Assembly: GCF_002850745.1 (NCBI RefSeq)
Contig: NZ_PJOK01000068.1
Location: 1 to 64,000 of the forward strand
Direction of reading: 5' to 3'
Source of the DNA: Nonomuraea indica
Lineage (GTDB): Bacteria; Actinomycetota; Actinomycetes; Streptosporangiales; Streptosporangiaceae
Length of the DNA: 64,000 bases
In this document: positions 6,564-15,154 of the stretch, in pieces
Layout of the letters: every line of letters starts with the position of its first letter
How positions within the stretch are numbered: the stretch's first letter is position 1
Program-made: the position numbers and the translations under genes
Notes under the pieces: generated by a model
The model's input: only the letters and a program-made list of their open reading frames with translations
What the model was told of the DNA's origin: nothing
Database searches by the model: none

Positions 6564-8417
6564 CTACTGACGGGTGACGAGCGGCAGCGAGACCGACGTG
6601 CCGGCCAGGTCAACGGTGATGTTGGTCCCGGTGCCGGTTTCGGCGTCGCCGAGATCGGCGTTGGTTCCGGTCAGCACCAGGCCAAGCCGGTGCCCTGCCT
6701 TGAACTCGTAGTCCTGCGGCAGCATCGACCAGGTGATCTGGTACGGCTTGCCCGGCGTCAGCGGTGCTGTGCGGCTCAGCGACTTGTGGTTCTGCGCGTC
6801 CAGGGCCCCGCGGGTGACCACCTGGAAGTCGGAGGTCACCGTGTTGTCGGCGGCCCTGCGATAGCAGCCGTCGTCATCGGCTGTGCTCTCGCCGACGCAG
6901 TCCTTGCCGTCGATGAGCTTGAGGCCCTGCCCTCCGGCGGGGTCGACGCCGTGGATGCGGGTGTCGGTGCCGTAGTCGACGAGCAGGACACCCAGGTTGG
7001 CGGTCGGCTTGTTCAGCGTGAGGCGCAGGCTCACCGACGGCGTTCCGGACAGCCGCATCGCGTTCTTCAGCGGCGGGGTCAGGAATGCCAGCCGGTTTGG
7101 GTTGGTGGTGCCCGGGTCGCCGGCCATCGCGGCCTCACTCTGCCTCGTGTCGAGGTAGCTGCCGGTGCCGGTCGATGGCCTGCGGCCCAGTGAGTCGTCA
7201 TGCCGGGGTCGCAGGGTCACCGTCCGCGTCGGCGCCGGCCAGTCGGCCTGGGTGATCCATCGGTCCGGGCCGAGCTGTACGTCGGCGCGCGGCTGCCGCA
7301 TGATGTCGTTCGGCACGCCCATGAGTTCGTGGTCGAACCACTTGTGCAGGGTGTCGACCCAGACGTCGCGGCGGGCCCAGAACGGGTCGAGGTGCCCGTA
7401 CTGGGTCACCCACACCTTGCGCTCCACCTGGCGGGGCAGCTTGGTCCACCACTGGGAGAACTGGTCGGCCATCACGTTCCGGTCGTGCATTCCCACTACC
7501 GGGAAGACGCTGGCGCGGACGTTGCGCGCGTTCGACACCGGTCCGGTCCGGTAGTTGCGTTCGTGCCAGTAGGCGTTGTAGTTGCCGGTGGCGTCGTCCG
7601 CGCCCTCGTTCAGGCGCTGGTGCACCGCTGCGCATTTCTCATCCGGGTCCTCATCGATCCATTGGGCCATCCATCGCTGCCCGCCCTTGAAGTCTGTGAG
7701 CGTGCCGTTCGCGCGCCACATGTCGTACCAGCTGCTGGGGCCCGCGAGCGGCACGATGGTCTCCAGGCCCCACACCCCGGTGCCGGCGACGCCGATGGCG
7801 AGCGATCCCTCGTACGAGTGGCCGATCATCCCGGTACGCCCGGTGCTCCAGGAGGCTTTGACCGCGTTGCCCTCGTCGTCGTAGGCGCTCGCCCGGCCGT
7901 TGAGCCAGTCGACGACTGCCTTGCCGCCCAGCACGTCGGACGAACCGCCGGTTGTCGGACAGCCGTCCGACAGCCTGGTGCCGACCATGTCCACCGACAC
8001 GAACGCGTATCCGCGCGGCACGAAGTAGTTGTCGTAGAACAGCGGAAACTTCGTCAGGTTGCCGTCCGCGTCGTACTTCTTGTGATCCAGCTCGAAGCCG
8101 ACACCCGGTTGATCGTAATACGGGCTCTCGTGCATGATCACCGGGACCTTGAGGCCGGAATCGCTCTCCTTCGGCCGGATGATGTCCACCCGAACCAGGT
8201 CCTTCTTGCCGTCGCCGTCGCTGTCGAGCGGCGACTGCACCCGGACGTGCTCGCGGATGGCGTCTTCGTAGGAGAAGACGGGTTGGGTCACCCCACCGGA
8301 GATCTCGATCTCCGGCTTCACCGCCGCCGATGCGGCGGGAGCGCTCGCCGCCACGGTCGTGGTCGCGAGGGCGACAGTGGCGAGGAGCGCTCGCCGTCGG
8401 ACGTCTGACATGTGCAT
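6564..8417 (-). CDS. Secreted Xaa-Pro dipeptidyl-peptidase-type S15 hydrolase
   Basis: The 617-residue protein starts with a Sec/Tat-like signal peptide (RRRALLATVALATTTVAASAPAASA) and is therefore exported. The mature part is a CocE/PepX-type alpha/beta hydrolase: an N-terminal region with PVIMHESPYY, the nucleophile elbow GHSYEG near residue 200, an acid candidate in VVGMHDRNV and the catalytic His in TQYGHLDPFW. A C-terminal jelly-roll-like domain (LRLTLNKPTANLGVLLVDYG) follows, as in S15 enzymes. Expected activity is release of X-Pro dipeptides or hydrolysis of an acyl ester outside the cell. A second ATG two codons on is an alternative start. The gene lies 52 bp behind a small hypothetical gene on the same strand. 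Confidence 0.9.
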   Translation of the reverse strand: MHMSDVRRRALLATVALATTTVAASAPAASAAVKPEIEISGGVTQPVFSYEDAIREHVRVQSPLDSDGDGKKDLVRVDIIRPKESDSGLKVPVIMHESPYYDQPGVGFELDHKKYDADGNLTKFPLFYDNYFVPRGYAFVSVDMVGTRLSDGCPTTGGSSDVLGGKAVVDWLNGRASAYDDEGNAVKASWSTGRTGMIGHSYEGSLAIGVAGTGVWGLETIVPLAGPSSWYDMWRANGTLTDFKGGQRWMAQWIDEDPDEKCAAVHQRLNEGADDATGNYNAYWHERNYRTGPVSNARNVRASVFPVVGMHDRNVMADQFSQWWTKLPRQVERKVWVTQYGHLDPFWARRDVWVDTLHKWFDHELMGVPNDIMRQPRADVQLGPDRWITQADWPAPTRTVTLRPRHDDSLGRRPSTGTGSYLDTRQSEAAMAGDPGTTNPNRLAFLTPPLKNAMRLSGTPSVSLRLTLNKPTANLGVLLVDYGTDTRIHGVDPAGGQGLKLIDGKDCVGESTADDDGCYRRAADNTVTSDFQVVTRGALDAQNHKSLSRTAPLTPGKPYQITWSMLPQDYEFKAGHRLGLVLTGTNADLGDAETGTGTNITVDLAGTSVSLPLVTRQ

Positions 8418-8469
8418 CCCCCTGTTGGAGTGTTCGGAACAAGCTGCGGCTGGACGAGGCGAGGTGACC

Positions 8470-8874
8470 TCACGCCCCGTCGAGAGCTGCGGTGATCTTG
8501 CTGGCCATTTCGGCCATGGTGGGGCTGGGCGGACCCTGGTGGGTGCGGGCCGTGGCGTCGAGGCAGACGAGGATGGTGCCGCGGAAGTTGTCGGCCTCCG
8601 CCGGGTCCTGCCGCTTGAGCAGGCTCATCGCCTCGGCGAGGGCCGGCAGCACCACGTCGGCTAGCTCGGCCACGGTCTTGCCCCACTTCACGCCCTTGGG
8701 CGCCTTGGAGACCACATGCCCGACCAGGCCGGTCGCCGAGGTCAGCGCGATGGAGCCCTCGGTGGCGACCTTGTGGGACGAGCCGGCGGCGCCCGCGGCG
8801 GACATCAGCGAGACGGCGCCCCACGCGGCGGTCCGGAGGGTGAGCTGGTCTTGGTCGGTGAGGGTGACGGTCAT
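8470..8874 (-). CDS. Conserved hypothetical protein
   Basis: The 134-residue product begins MTVTLTDQDQLTLRTAAWGAV and is mostly helical with alanine/glycine-rich segments; it has no signal peptide. I recall similar short proteins in other actinomycetes but know no function. The start is supported by AAGGAG seven nt upstream. It is followed in the same direction by the S15 hydrolase, so the two may be co-transcribed. Confidence 0.7.
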   Translation of the reverse strand: MTVTLTDQDQLTLRTAAWGAVSLMSAAGAAGSSHKVATEGSIALTSATGLVGHVVSKAPKGVKWGKTVAELADVVLPALAEAMSLLKRQDPAEADNFRGTILVCLDATARTHQGPPSPTMAEMASKITAALDGA

Positions 8875-9282
8875 GATGACGAACTCCTTGGAAACTGGTA
8901 CGAAAGGCCGACAGAAGGCGGACGGCTACCGGACCACGGCACTCGGGCCGGCCACGGTCGCCGAACCGTTCATGGGTCTACGATCTCCGCCCGCGCTGAC
9001 ACCGCACGGTCGCCGGCCTGACGCGACCGCTGACACGGCGGCCGCGTGGATCCGGGCCGGTTTCAGTGAGAGGCGGCGACCGGGGCCGGCAGCTGGTCCA
9101 CCGGGGCGGCATGAGCGCCGGCCTTGCGGCCGCACAGGACGAGGAGAGCCAGGACGGCGGCGCAGAGCTCCCCGGCGGCCGCGCCGAGGAAGGCCGGTCG
9201 GCCACGGCGGCGGCGACCGAGCGGCGGGCCTCCTCCGGCGCGGAGGCCGGCATCGCGGAGGTCGGCGTCGCGGAGGTTGTGG
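8875..9282. other. Degenerate stretch, no confident gene
   Basis: Alanine/glycine/arginine-rich frames overlap on both strands without family resemblance. The reverse-strand frame that follows the ArsR remnant (9063-9314) contains one hydrophobic segment (LCAAVLALLVLCG) and could be the decayed end of a transporter that once accompanied the ArsR gene. Confidence 0.3.
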
Positions 9283-9639
9283 CTACCGGTGGCCAGGCTG
9301 CCCAGGATGGCCACGCCGCGAGCGCGGCGCGAGCGTCTCAGCCGCAGGCAAGCTGCGTAAGCCGCTCTCGGGTGAGCAGCACGCCTGCAGGCTGACCTCC
9401 AGACCCGCCAAGGCCCTGCCGATCCGGGCGGGGTCGGCGCGGTAGTGGACGGTCTTCCATTCCCGACGCGAGGTCAGCACCCCGCCGTCGCGCAGTGTGG
9501 CCAGGTGGGTAAAGGCGGCCGACTGTGCCGGCCCCATGCGCTCGGCCACCTCGTGCAGACCCCGGCAGCCGCGGGGTCCGTGGCCGACACCCCGGTGTTC
9601 CGCGGCCATGGATGTCGGTTCTCGGTGGCGGGGGCACAC
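9283..9639 (-). pseudogene. ArsR/SmtB-type regulator remnant
   Basis: The middle of this frame (roughly 9378-9560) reads like the winged-helix half of an ArsR regulator: HEVAERMGPAQSAAFTHLATL is the recognition region and GVLTSRREWKTVHYRAD the wing. The first helices expected before it are missing; that part reads as unrelated Pro/Arg-rich sequence. The C-terminus runs into low-complexity sequence. I therefore treat it as a decayed gene, although a correct start in another frame cannot be excluded. Confidence 0.45.
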
Positions 9640-9725
9640 ACCGGCGCAAGCCCGCTGCGGCCACTGCGGCCCGACCTGGCGCTCGCGTCCTGGGGGCCGC
9701 AGGCTGTGGCGTCAGGAATGCTCAG

Positions 9726-10685
9726 TCAGAGGCTGTCGAGGAAGTCTCGGAGAAGGTGGTTGACGTCGTCGGGGCGTTCCTGCTGAATCCAATGGCCGCA
9801 GTCCAGGAGATGGCTCCCCCTCAGATTCGGGAGGGTACGGGAGTAGGCGTCGATCGCGTCGGAAAGCCACATGGTGGAGGCGTCCCGCTTGCCACCGACG
9901 AACAGGGCCGGCTGCTCGATCGGGGCCCCGGCGTAGGGAGCCAGGTCCTCCCAGTCACGGTCCATGTTGCGGTACCGGTTGAGCGCTCCGGTCAGGCCGG
10001 TCCGCTCGAACTCCGCGGCGTAGAAATCAAGATCCTCCTCCGTCAGCCAGGACGGCATGGCCCCGGTGGGGAACCGCTCGCGCAGGGTGCCGCCCTCGCG
10101 GGTGACGAAATGCGGGTCGGGAGCGTCGGGGCCGGCCATGGTGTCGCCGGACAGAGCGCGGTAGAACCCGGCGAGCCAGCCCCGCACGTCGGGCTCGATC
10201 TCGGACTCGGCCCGGCCGGGCTCCTGGAAGTAGGAGACGTAGAACTCCTCCAGCCCGCCCATCTGAGCGAACGCCTCGCTTGGCCGGGGACCGCCCGGCG
10301 GCGCGTAGGGCACGCTCAAGATGCCGACCGCGCGGAACACCTCAGGTGCCAGCAGCGCGGAGTGCGCCGCGATCGTCGCCCCCCAGTCGTGGCCGATGAT
10401 CACCGCCGACGACTCGCCGAGCGCCCGCACGACCGCGACATTGTCGGCGACCAGGTCGAGCATCCGGTAGGCGGCCGGATCCCGCGGCTTGGACGAGCGC
10501 CCGTATCCCCGCACGTCGAGAGCGACGGCCCGGTAGCCCGCCTGCGCCAGCACGGGTATCTGCCGCCGCCAGGAGTACCACGACTCAGGGAACCCGTGCA
10601 CCAGCAGGATCAGCGGCCCGTTGCCCTGCACCGCCAGGTGAATGCGCCCCGCGCCCGCTTCCAAGATCCGATGCTCGACTGTCAT
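9726..10685 (-). CDS. Epoxide hydrolase-like alpha/beta hydrolase
   Basis: The 319-residue protein shows the soluble epoxide hydrolase signature: oxyanion loop HGFPESWYSWR near residue 31, nucleophile elbow GHDWGA with aspartate as nucleophile, DVRGYGRSSKP, a cap domain with aromatic residues (FYVSYFQEPGRAE) and a C-terminal His in LDCGHWIQQERP. Such cytoplasmic enzymes open epoxides to diols; haloalkane dehalogenases share the fold, but the FPESWYSWR loop favours epoxide hydrolase. It stands alone between an ArsR remnant and an ISL3 remnant. Confidence 0.9.
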   Translation of the reverse strand: MTVEHRILEAGAGRIHLAVQGNGPLILLVHGFPESWYSWRRQIPVLAQAGYRAVALDVRGYGRSSKPRDPAAYRMLDLVADNVAVVRALGESSAVIIGHDWGATIAAHSALLAPEVFRAVGILSVPYAPPGGPRPSEAFAQMGGLEEFYVSYFQEPGRAESEIEPDVRGWLAGFYRALSGDTMAGPDAPDPHFVTREGGTLRERFPTGAMPSWLTEEDLDFYAAEFERTGLTGALNRYRNMDRDWEDLAPYAGAPIEQPALFVGGKRDASTMWLSDAIDAYSRTLPNLRGSHLLDCGHWIQQERPDDVNHLLRDFLDSL

Positions 10686-10878
10686 GACGCCTCCTGACCT
10701 GCACTTCCTTGATCTGGCCGACCATAGGTCCGCAGTTCCCCGGGGGCAAGATCAGTTGCCATGTCAGCAAGTCCGCGTGCTCGGTGACCCAGTTCAGGCC
10801 ACGCCTGCAGTGGGTGGTACGGGTTTCGGCTCTGTCGCAGATTCGGTGGTAACGGATGGCGCCGTGACGTCACGCTGA

Positions 10879-11160
10879 GTTGTTATCGATGTCAACGAGC
10901 TTGCGCATACGGTATTCGCGGGGTTATCGCCGCTGGTGGTGGAAGACATGGCGGACGAGGCCGAGCAGTTCCGGGTTCGGGCGCGAATCCGGAACGGGCC
11001 CGTCGCCTGCCCAGTCGCCCTGCGCCGGCGCCACCGTTACGCCACTGTGCTGATCGACGCCGAGACCCGCGAGCGCATCGACGTCCTGCCAGGCCGCACC
11101 GCCGACACTCGGGACGCCCAGGTGCGCGCCCACCCCGAGGTGCAGGTCGTGTGCGGTTGA
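10879..11160 (+). pseudogene. ISL3-family transposase, internally deleted remnant
   Basis: From 10879 the frame reads VNELAHTVFAGLSPLVVEDM, the usual beginning of ISL3 transposases, but without a start codon (GTT instead of GTG or ATG). It then jumps from ACPVA, where the zinc-finger cysteines should follow, to HRYATVLIDAETRERIDVLP, which belongs well over 100 residues further on in intact enzymes. It stops soon after. The element is therefore both internally deleted and 3'-truncated. Confidence 0.7.
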
Positions 11161-11287
11161 CCCAGCTCCTTGTCTTTCTGCTCGGTCGGTCGGTATGGCG
11201 GCTTGCCGCAGCTATGGGCTTCGCAGGCTGGTCACCGATGACGTGCAGCGGCCGGGGCGACTCCGAGACAGCGATCCTTATGATCCT

Positions 11288-11305
11288 TTGACATCTAGAG
11301 CTCTA
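11288..11305 (+). promoter_or_regulatory. Promoter element and palindromic operator of the YtrA-type operon
   Basis: TTGACA at 11288-11293 is a consensus -35 box. It is followed at once by the perfect 10-bp palindrome TAGAGCTCTA (11296-11305) in the spacer, and AGTACT lies just beyond. GntR/YtrA regulators usually repress their own operon from dyads placed over the promoter, so this is the likely autoregulatory site. The -10 box is not obvious. Confidence 0.45.
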
Positions 11306-11339
11306 AAGTACTAGGAGGCTAGATAAATGGAGAAAGCCG

Positions 11340-11732
11340 GTGATCGAGTTCCATCTGGACGGCAGGTCGGGTGTTTCGCCGTACCTGCAGCTGGTCCAGC
11401 AAGTACGGCATGCGCTACGGCTCGGCGTGCTACGCGAGGGTGATCAGCTGCCGACGGTCAAGGAGGTCGTGGCGCACTTGGCGATCAACGCCAACACCGT
11501 CCTGAAGGCCTACCGGGAACTCGAGCACGAGGGCCTGGTCGCCGCCCGGCCGGGAGTGGGGACGTTCGTGACGACGACGCTCACTGACACCTCGCTGGCC
11601 GCGCACGGCCCGCTGCGGCTGGAACTGCGGCGCTGGCTGGCCAAGGCCCGCCGGGCCGGCCTCGACGACGAAAGTATCGAGGCCCTCTTCACGACCACCT
11701 TTCGGACCACCGCTGAGGAGGACATAGCGTGA
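11340..11732 (+). CDS. GntR-family regulator, YtrA subfamily
   Basis: The 130-residue product has the short YtrA architecture: an N-terminal winged helix (SPYLQLVQQVRHALRLG, LPTVKEVVAHLAINANTVLKA, YRELEHEGLVAARPGVGTF) and only a small C-terminal helical tail. The GTG start at 11340 is taken because it begins the conserved MIEFHLDG sequence, with GGAGAAA about seven nt upstream. Its stop overlaps the start of an ABC ATPase gene. It should repress the operon unless an effector, commonly a cell-wall-active compound, is present. A stronger AGGAGG site upstream serves an ATG at 11327 in another frame, which may be a short overlapping ORF. Confidence 0.9.
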   Translation: MIEFHLDGRSGVSPYLQLVQQVRHALRLGVLREGDQLPTVKEVVAHLAINANTVLKAYRELEHEGLVAARPGVGTFVTTTLTDTSLAAHGPLRLELRRWLAKARRAGLDDESIEALFTTTFRTTAEEDIA

Positions 11733-12618
11733 ACACCGTCCTGCAGGCCCAGGGACTGGGCAAGAAGTACGGCAAGCGCTGGGCGCTGCGCGAGTGCACC
11801 ATCGACATCCCGGCGGGCCACGTCGTCGGACTGGTGGGACCCAACGGAGCCGGCAAGACCACGCTGCTGAAGCTGGCCAGCGGCCAGCTCGAACCGACGG
11901 CGGGTGATATCACCGTGCTCGGCGGCCGGCCCGCGGGCACGCCCGCGCAGCTGGCCAAGGTCGGGTTCGTCGCCCAGGACACCCCCGTCTACGCGGGACT
12001 GCCGTCGCCGAGCACCTGCGGCTGGGGGCACGGCTCAACCCCCGCTGGGACGCCACCATGGCGCGGGAGCGCATCGCGCAACTCGGCCTCGATTCCACCC
12101 GCCGGGCGGGCAAGCTGTCGGGCGGCCAGCGCGCCCAGCTCGCCCTCACCCTGGGCCTGGCCAAGCGGCCCGAGCTGCTGATCCTGGACGAGCCGGTGGC
12201 CTCGCTCGATCCGCTGGCGCGGCGGGAGTTCATGCAGGGGCTGATGGAGGCCACGGTCGAGCACGAGTTCAGCGTGGTGCTCTCCTCCCACCTGGTCTCC
12301 GACCTGGAACGGGTCTGCGACTTCCTGATCGTGCTCGTCGACTCCCGCGTCCAGGTGGCCGGGGAGGTCGACAAACTGCTGTCCACTCATCACCGGCTCA
12401 CCGGCCCGCGCCGCGATCCCGATCGGCTGCCCGCCGATCAGCAGGTGGTGTCCGCGCGCCACACCGACCGGCAGAGCACGTTCGTGATCCGTACCGAGGC
12501 CCCGATCCACGACCCCGCCTGGACGGTCACCCGGCTCAGCCTGGAGGACCTGGTCCTGGCCCACATGAACAAGCGCACCGCCGACGACCGGCGCGTCGCC
12601 CTGGAGGTGCAGCGATGA
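11729..12618 (+). pseudogene. ABC transporter ATP-binding protein with a one-base frameshift
   Basis: Walker A (GPNGAGKTTLL) lies in the first frame from GTG 11729. The signature LSGGQRAQLAL, Walker B (LLILDEPVASLDP) and the switch His (LSSHLVSDLE) lie in a second frame ending at 12618. The break is near 12000: the sequence reads LPSPST where VAEHL is expected in the other frame, which needs one inserted base to restore. The two halves together make a normal ATPase of about 296 residues. Either the gene is freshly inactivated or the base is a sequencing error. It overlaps the GntR gene upstream and the permease downstream. Confidence 0.8.
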
Positions 12619-13659
12619 TATGGCTGACCTGGCGCCAGCTCCGCGGCTCGGCCGCGATGTTGGCCACCGTACTGGTCATTCGTCCTGGCCCGGACCGGAC
12701 CGGACCTGGCCACCCGCTACTCCGCCGGGATCGCCGCCTGTGCCCAGGACGACACCTGCGACCGCTTCTACAACCGATTCTTCGACACGTACGACATGCC
12801 CTTCATGGCTGTCAGCCTCGTCGTGTTGCTCCTGCCCGTTCTGGTCGGGCTCTTCTGGGGAGCACCGTTGATCACCCGCGAGCTTGAGGCGGGCACGCAC
12901 CTGCTGGTGTGGAACCAGAGCATCACCCGCGGCCGCTGGCTGGCGGTCAAGCTCGGGCTCGTCGGCCTGGTCGCCATGGCCGCCGTGTGCTTGTGCGGCT
13001 TCATGGTGAGCTGGTGGTCCGATCCCCTGGACAAATCGGCCGCTGAGAGCCTCGCCCTGATGGCCCCCCTGGTTTTCGGCGCGCGCGGCATCGCCCCGAT
13101 GGGATACGCGGCCTTCGCCTTCGTCCTCGGCGTGACCGTGGGCATGCTGGTGCGCCGCACCGTCCCCGCCATGGCCCTCACACTGGCCGTGTTCGCCGCG
13201 ATCCAGTTCGCCATGCCGCTCACGGTCCGCGCCCACCTGATGCCCCCGGTCACGGGGACCTTCGAGCTCAGCAAGGCGAACGTGGAGAACCTCGGCATAT
13301 CGCAGGAGGGGGGCGGGCCTGCGCGGATTCTCTTGAGGTCGACCGTTCCTGGTCATGCGGGCGCCTGGGTCCTGTCCAGCAGCCTGGTCGACCCGTCCGG
13401 ACGCACGATCTCCGGTGGCGACGGTGAAGCCGCCCTCCAGGTCTCCACGACGTCGGGGCCGTGCTCACCGTCGGGGGCGGTGGGCTCTGCTGACGCCTGC
13501 ATGGCCGAGATCAACCGACTCGGCTACCGGCAGCAGGCGACCTACCAGCCCCTTGAGCGCTTCTGGCCCTTCCAGTGGATCGAGACCGGAATCTACGCCC
13601 TGCTCACCCTCGGCCTCACATGGTTCTGCTTCTGGTGGTTCCGGAGGCGGCTGGCATGA
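12615..13659 (+). pseudogene. ABC-2-type transporter permease with a one-base frameshift
   Basis: The gene begins MIWLTWRQLRGSAAMLATVLV, the classic start of actinobacterial YtrA-linked permeases. It is thrown out of frame near 12680, where ATT replaces an expected ATC followed by one surplus base. The remainder (through FMAVSLVVLLLPVLVGLFWG, the ITRELEAGTHLLVWNQS motif and a last helix LTLGLTWFCFWWF) is intact in the second frame. Several membrane helices are visible. Two neighbouring genes each with a single-base shift suggest decay of the transporter or local sequence error. It overlaps the ATPase gene by four bases. Confidence 0.78.
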
Positions 13660-13723
13660 CCGAGTTCGGCGAGGTCATCAGTGAGCACAGCATCGTGGTC
13701 ATGAGGCCGACGAAGGAGGTCTC

Positions 13724-15142
13724 ATGACCACCGTCAGGACCGCGGCCGCCGGGCTCGCCCTCCTCCTGGCGGCGGCCTGCACGGTGCCGACGCCGCCGCG
13801 CAGCCGGGCGAGCACGGCAGCCGGTACGGCCTGCACACAGCCCCAAGGAGCGCCCGGGGCAGAGACTGCCACCACGATCGACGTCATCGAGCAGGCCTAC
13901 TTCTGCATCCTCGGCAACTACTACAGCGGCGCCACACTGGACGCCCGCTCGCTGCTGACCGCCGGATTCGTCGCCCTGACGCAGGAGATCAACCGCAACG
14001 GGCGCGACGTACCCGAGGCCACCATGCCGGCGCTGACCGGTGACCGGAAAGCCGACTGGACCGCTTTCGAGGCCGCCTACCGGAAGACCACCGATCAGGT
14101 CCCCGACCTCCGCGACAAGCTGGCCATCGTCACCCTTGAGGCCATCGTGGCCGCCCTCGGCGACAACCACGCCACCTGGACGCACGACGTCGAACGACCG
14201 CCCGACTACTACGACGGTGACGGCTACGGCCTAGGTTCCCAGGCGAACGTCAATGCTCCCCAGATGAACGGCAACCCCGGCGCCGCCCTGCCCCCGCTGT
14301 TCGTCACCACCGTGCAAGGCGGCGCGGCGCAAGCGGCCGGACTGCGCCCGGGCGACATCATCGAATCGATCGACGCATCGGCACCCTTCATCGACGGGAA
14401 GGCCACCCCCGCGATCACCGCCCTCTACCCGCAATACCCGGAGGCGCGCCCGGTCCGGCTGAGGCTCCTGCGGCAGACCACCGGCCGCCGCTGGAGCGTG
14501 ACGCTCAAACCCGGCCTCTACCAGCGGGACCTGGCCGCCCTGCAAGTGGTGCAGTCCAAGCTGCTGGACGACGGCATCGCCTACGTACGGCTGGCCGGAT
14601 TCGCCCCCGACTCCGCGGACAGAGTGCTCAAGGCGATCACCCGGCTGCGCACCGGCCAGCCCCTCACCGGCGTCGTGCTGGACCTGCGCGGCAACGGCGG
14701 CGGCAGACCCGCGGAGGCGACCCGGCTGCTGAGCGCGTTCACCCACGGCAAGGTCACCGCCTACCAGTGCGCCGTGGACGGCACGTGCGAACCCATGCGG
14801 ACCGACGACACCGTCAAGCTGCTCGACCTGCCCCTGGCGGTGCTCACCGACCGCAGCTGCGCCTCGGCGTGCGAGCACTTCAGCGCCGCGGTCAAGGACC
14901 TGCGCATCGGCCAGCTGGTCGGCACCAGAACCGCCGGCGTGATCTCCGGGCCGGCCCGGTCGTACCTGCTCGCCAACAACACCCTCCTGGCTTTCCCTGA
15001 CAGGCACCACCTGGGGCCCGACCGAGAGGTGATCGACCGGATCGGCGTGCCGCCCGACCACCACGTGCCCCTGACCCCGAAGGACGCGGCCACCGGGCGC
15101 GACCCCGCGCTGGCCAAGGCCCTGACCTTGCTGCACAAGTGA
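13724..15142 (+). CDS. S41-family (tail-specific) protease lipoprotein
   Basis: The 472-residue product has a lipoprotein signal peptide with lipobox LAAAC, so it is anchored outside the membrane. A PDZ-like segment (GGAAQAAGLRPGDIIESID) near residue 200 is followed by the S41 core: VVLDLRGNGGGRPAEA and the nucleophile region DRSCASACEHFSAAVKD, with GTRTAGV in the position that usually carries the general-base lysine. This places it with tricorn-core or retinoid-binding-type S41 proteins rather than classic CtpA. It follows the YtrA-type ABC genes with AAGGAGG upstream of the ATG and probably belongs to their operon. Confidence 0.87.
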   Translation: MTTVRTAAAGLALLLAAACTVPTPPRSRASTAAGTACTQPQGAPGAETATTIDVIEQAYFCILGNYYSGATLDARSLLTAGFVALTQEINRNGRDVPEATMPALTGDRKADWTAFEAAYRKTTDQVPDLRDKLAIVTLEAIVAALGDNHATWTHDVERPPDYYDGDGYGLGSQANVNAPQMNGNPGAALPPLFVTTVQGGAAQAAGLRPGDIIESIDASAPFIDGKATPAITALYPQYPEARPVRLRLLRQTTGRRWSVTLKPGLYQRDLAALQVVQSKLLDDGIAYVRLAGFAPDSADRVLKAITRLRTGQPLTGVVLDLRGNGGGRPAEATRLLSAFTHGKVTAYQCAVDGTCEPMRTDDTVKLLDLPLAVLTDRSCASACEHFSAAVKDLRIGQLVGTRTAGVISGPARSYLLANNTLLAFPDRHHLGPDREVIDRIGVPPDHHVPLTPKDAATGRDPALAKALTLLHK

Positions 15143-15154
15143 ACGGACCTCTCC

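Noticed and set aside
11990-12010. Programmed frameshift in the ABC ATPase
   Set aside because: There is no slippery heptamer or downstream structure at the break, and the permease beside it has a shift of the opposite sign, so decay or sequence error is simpler.
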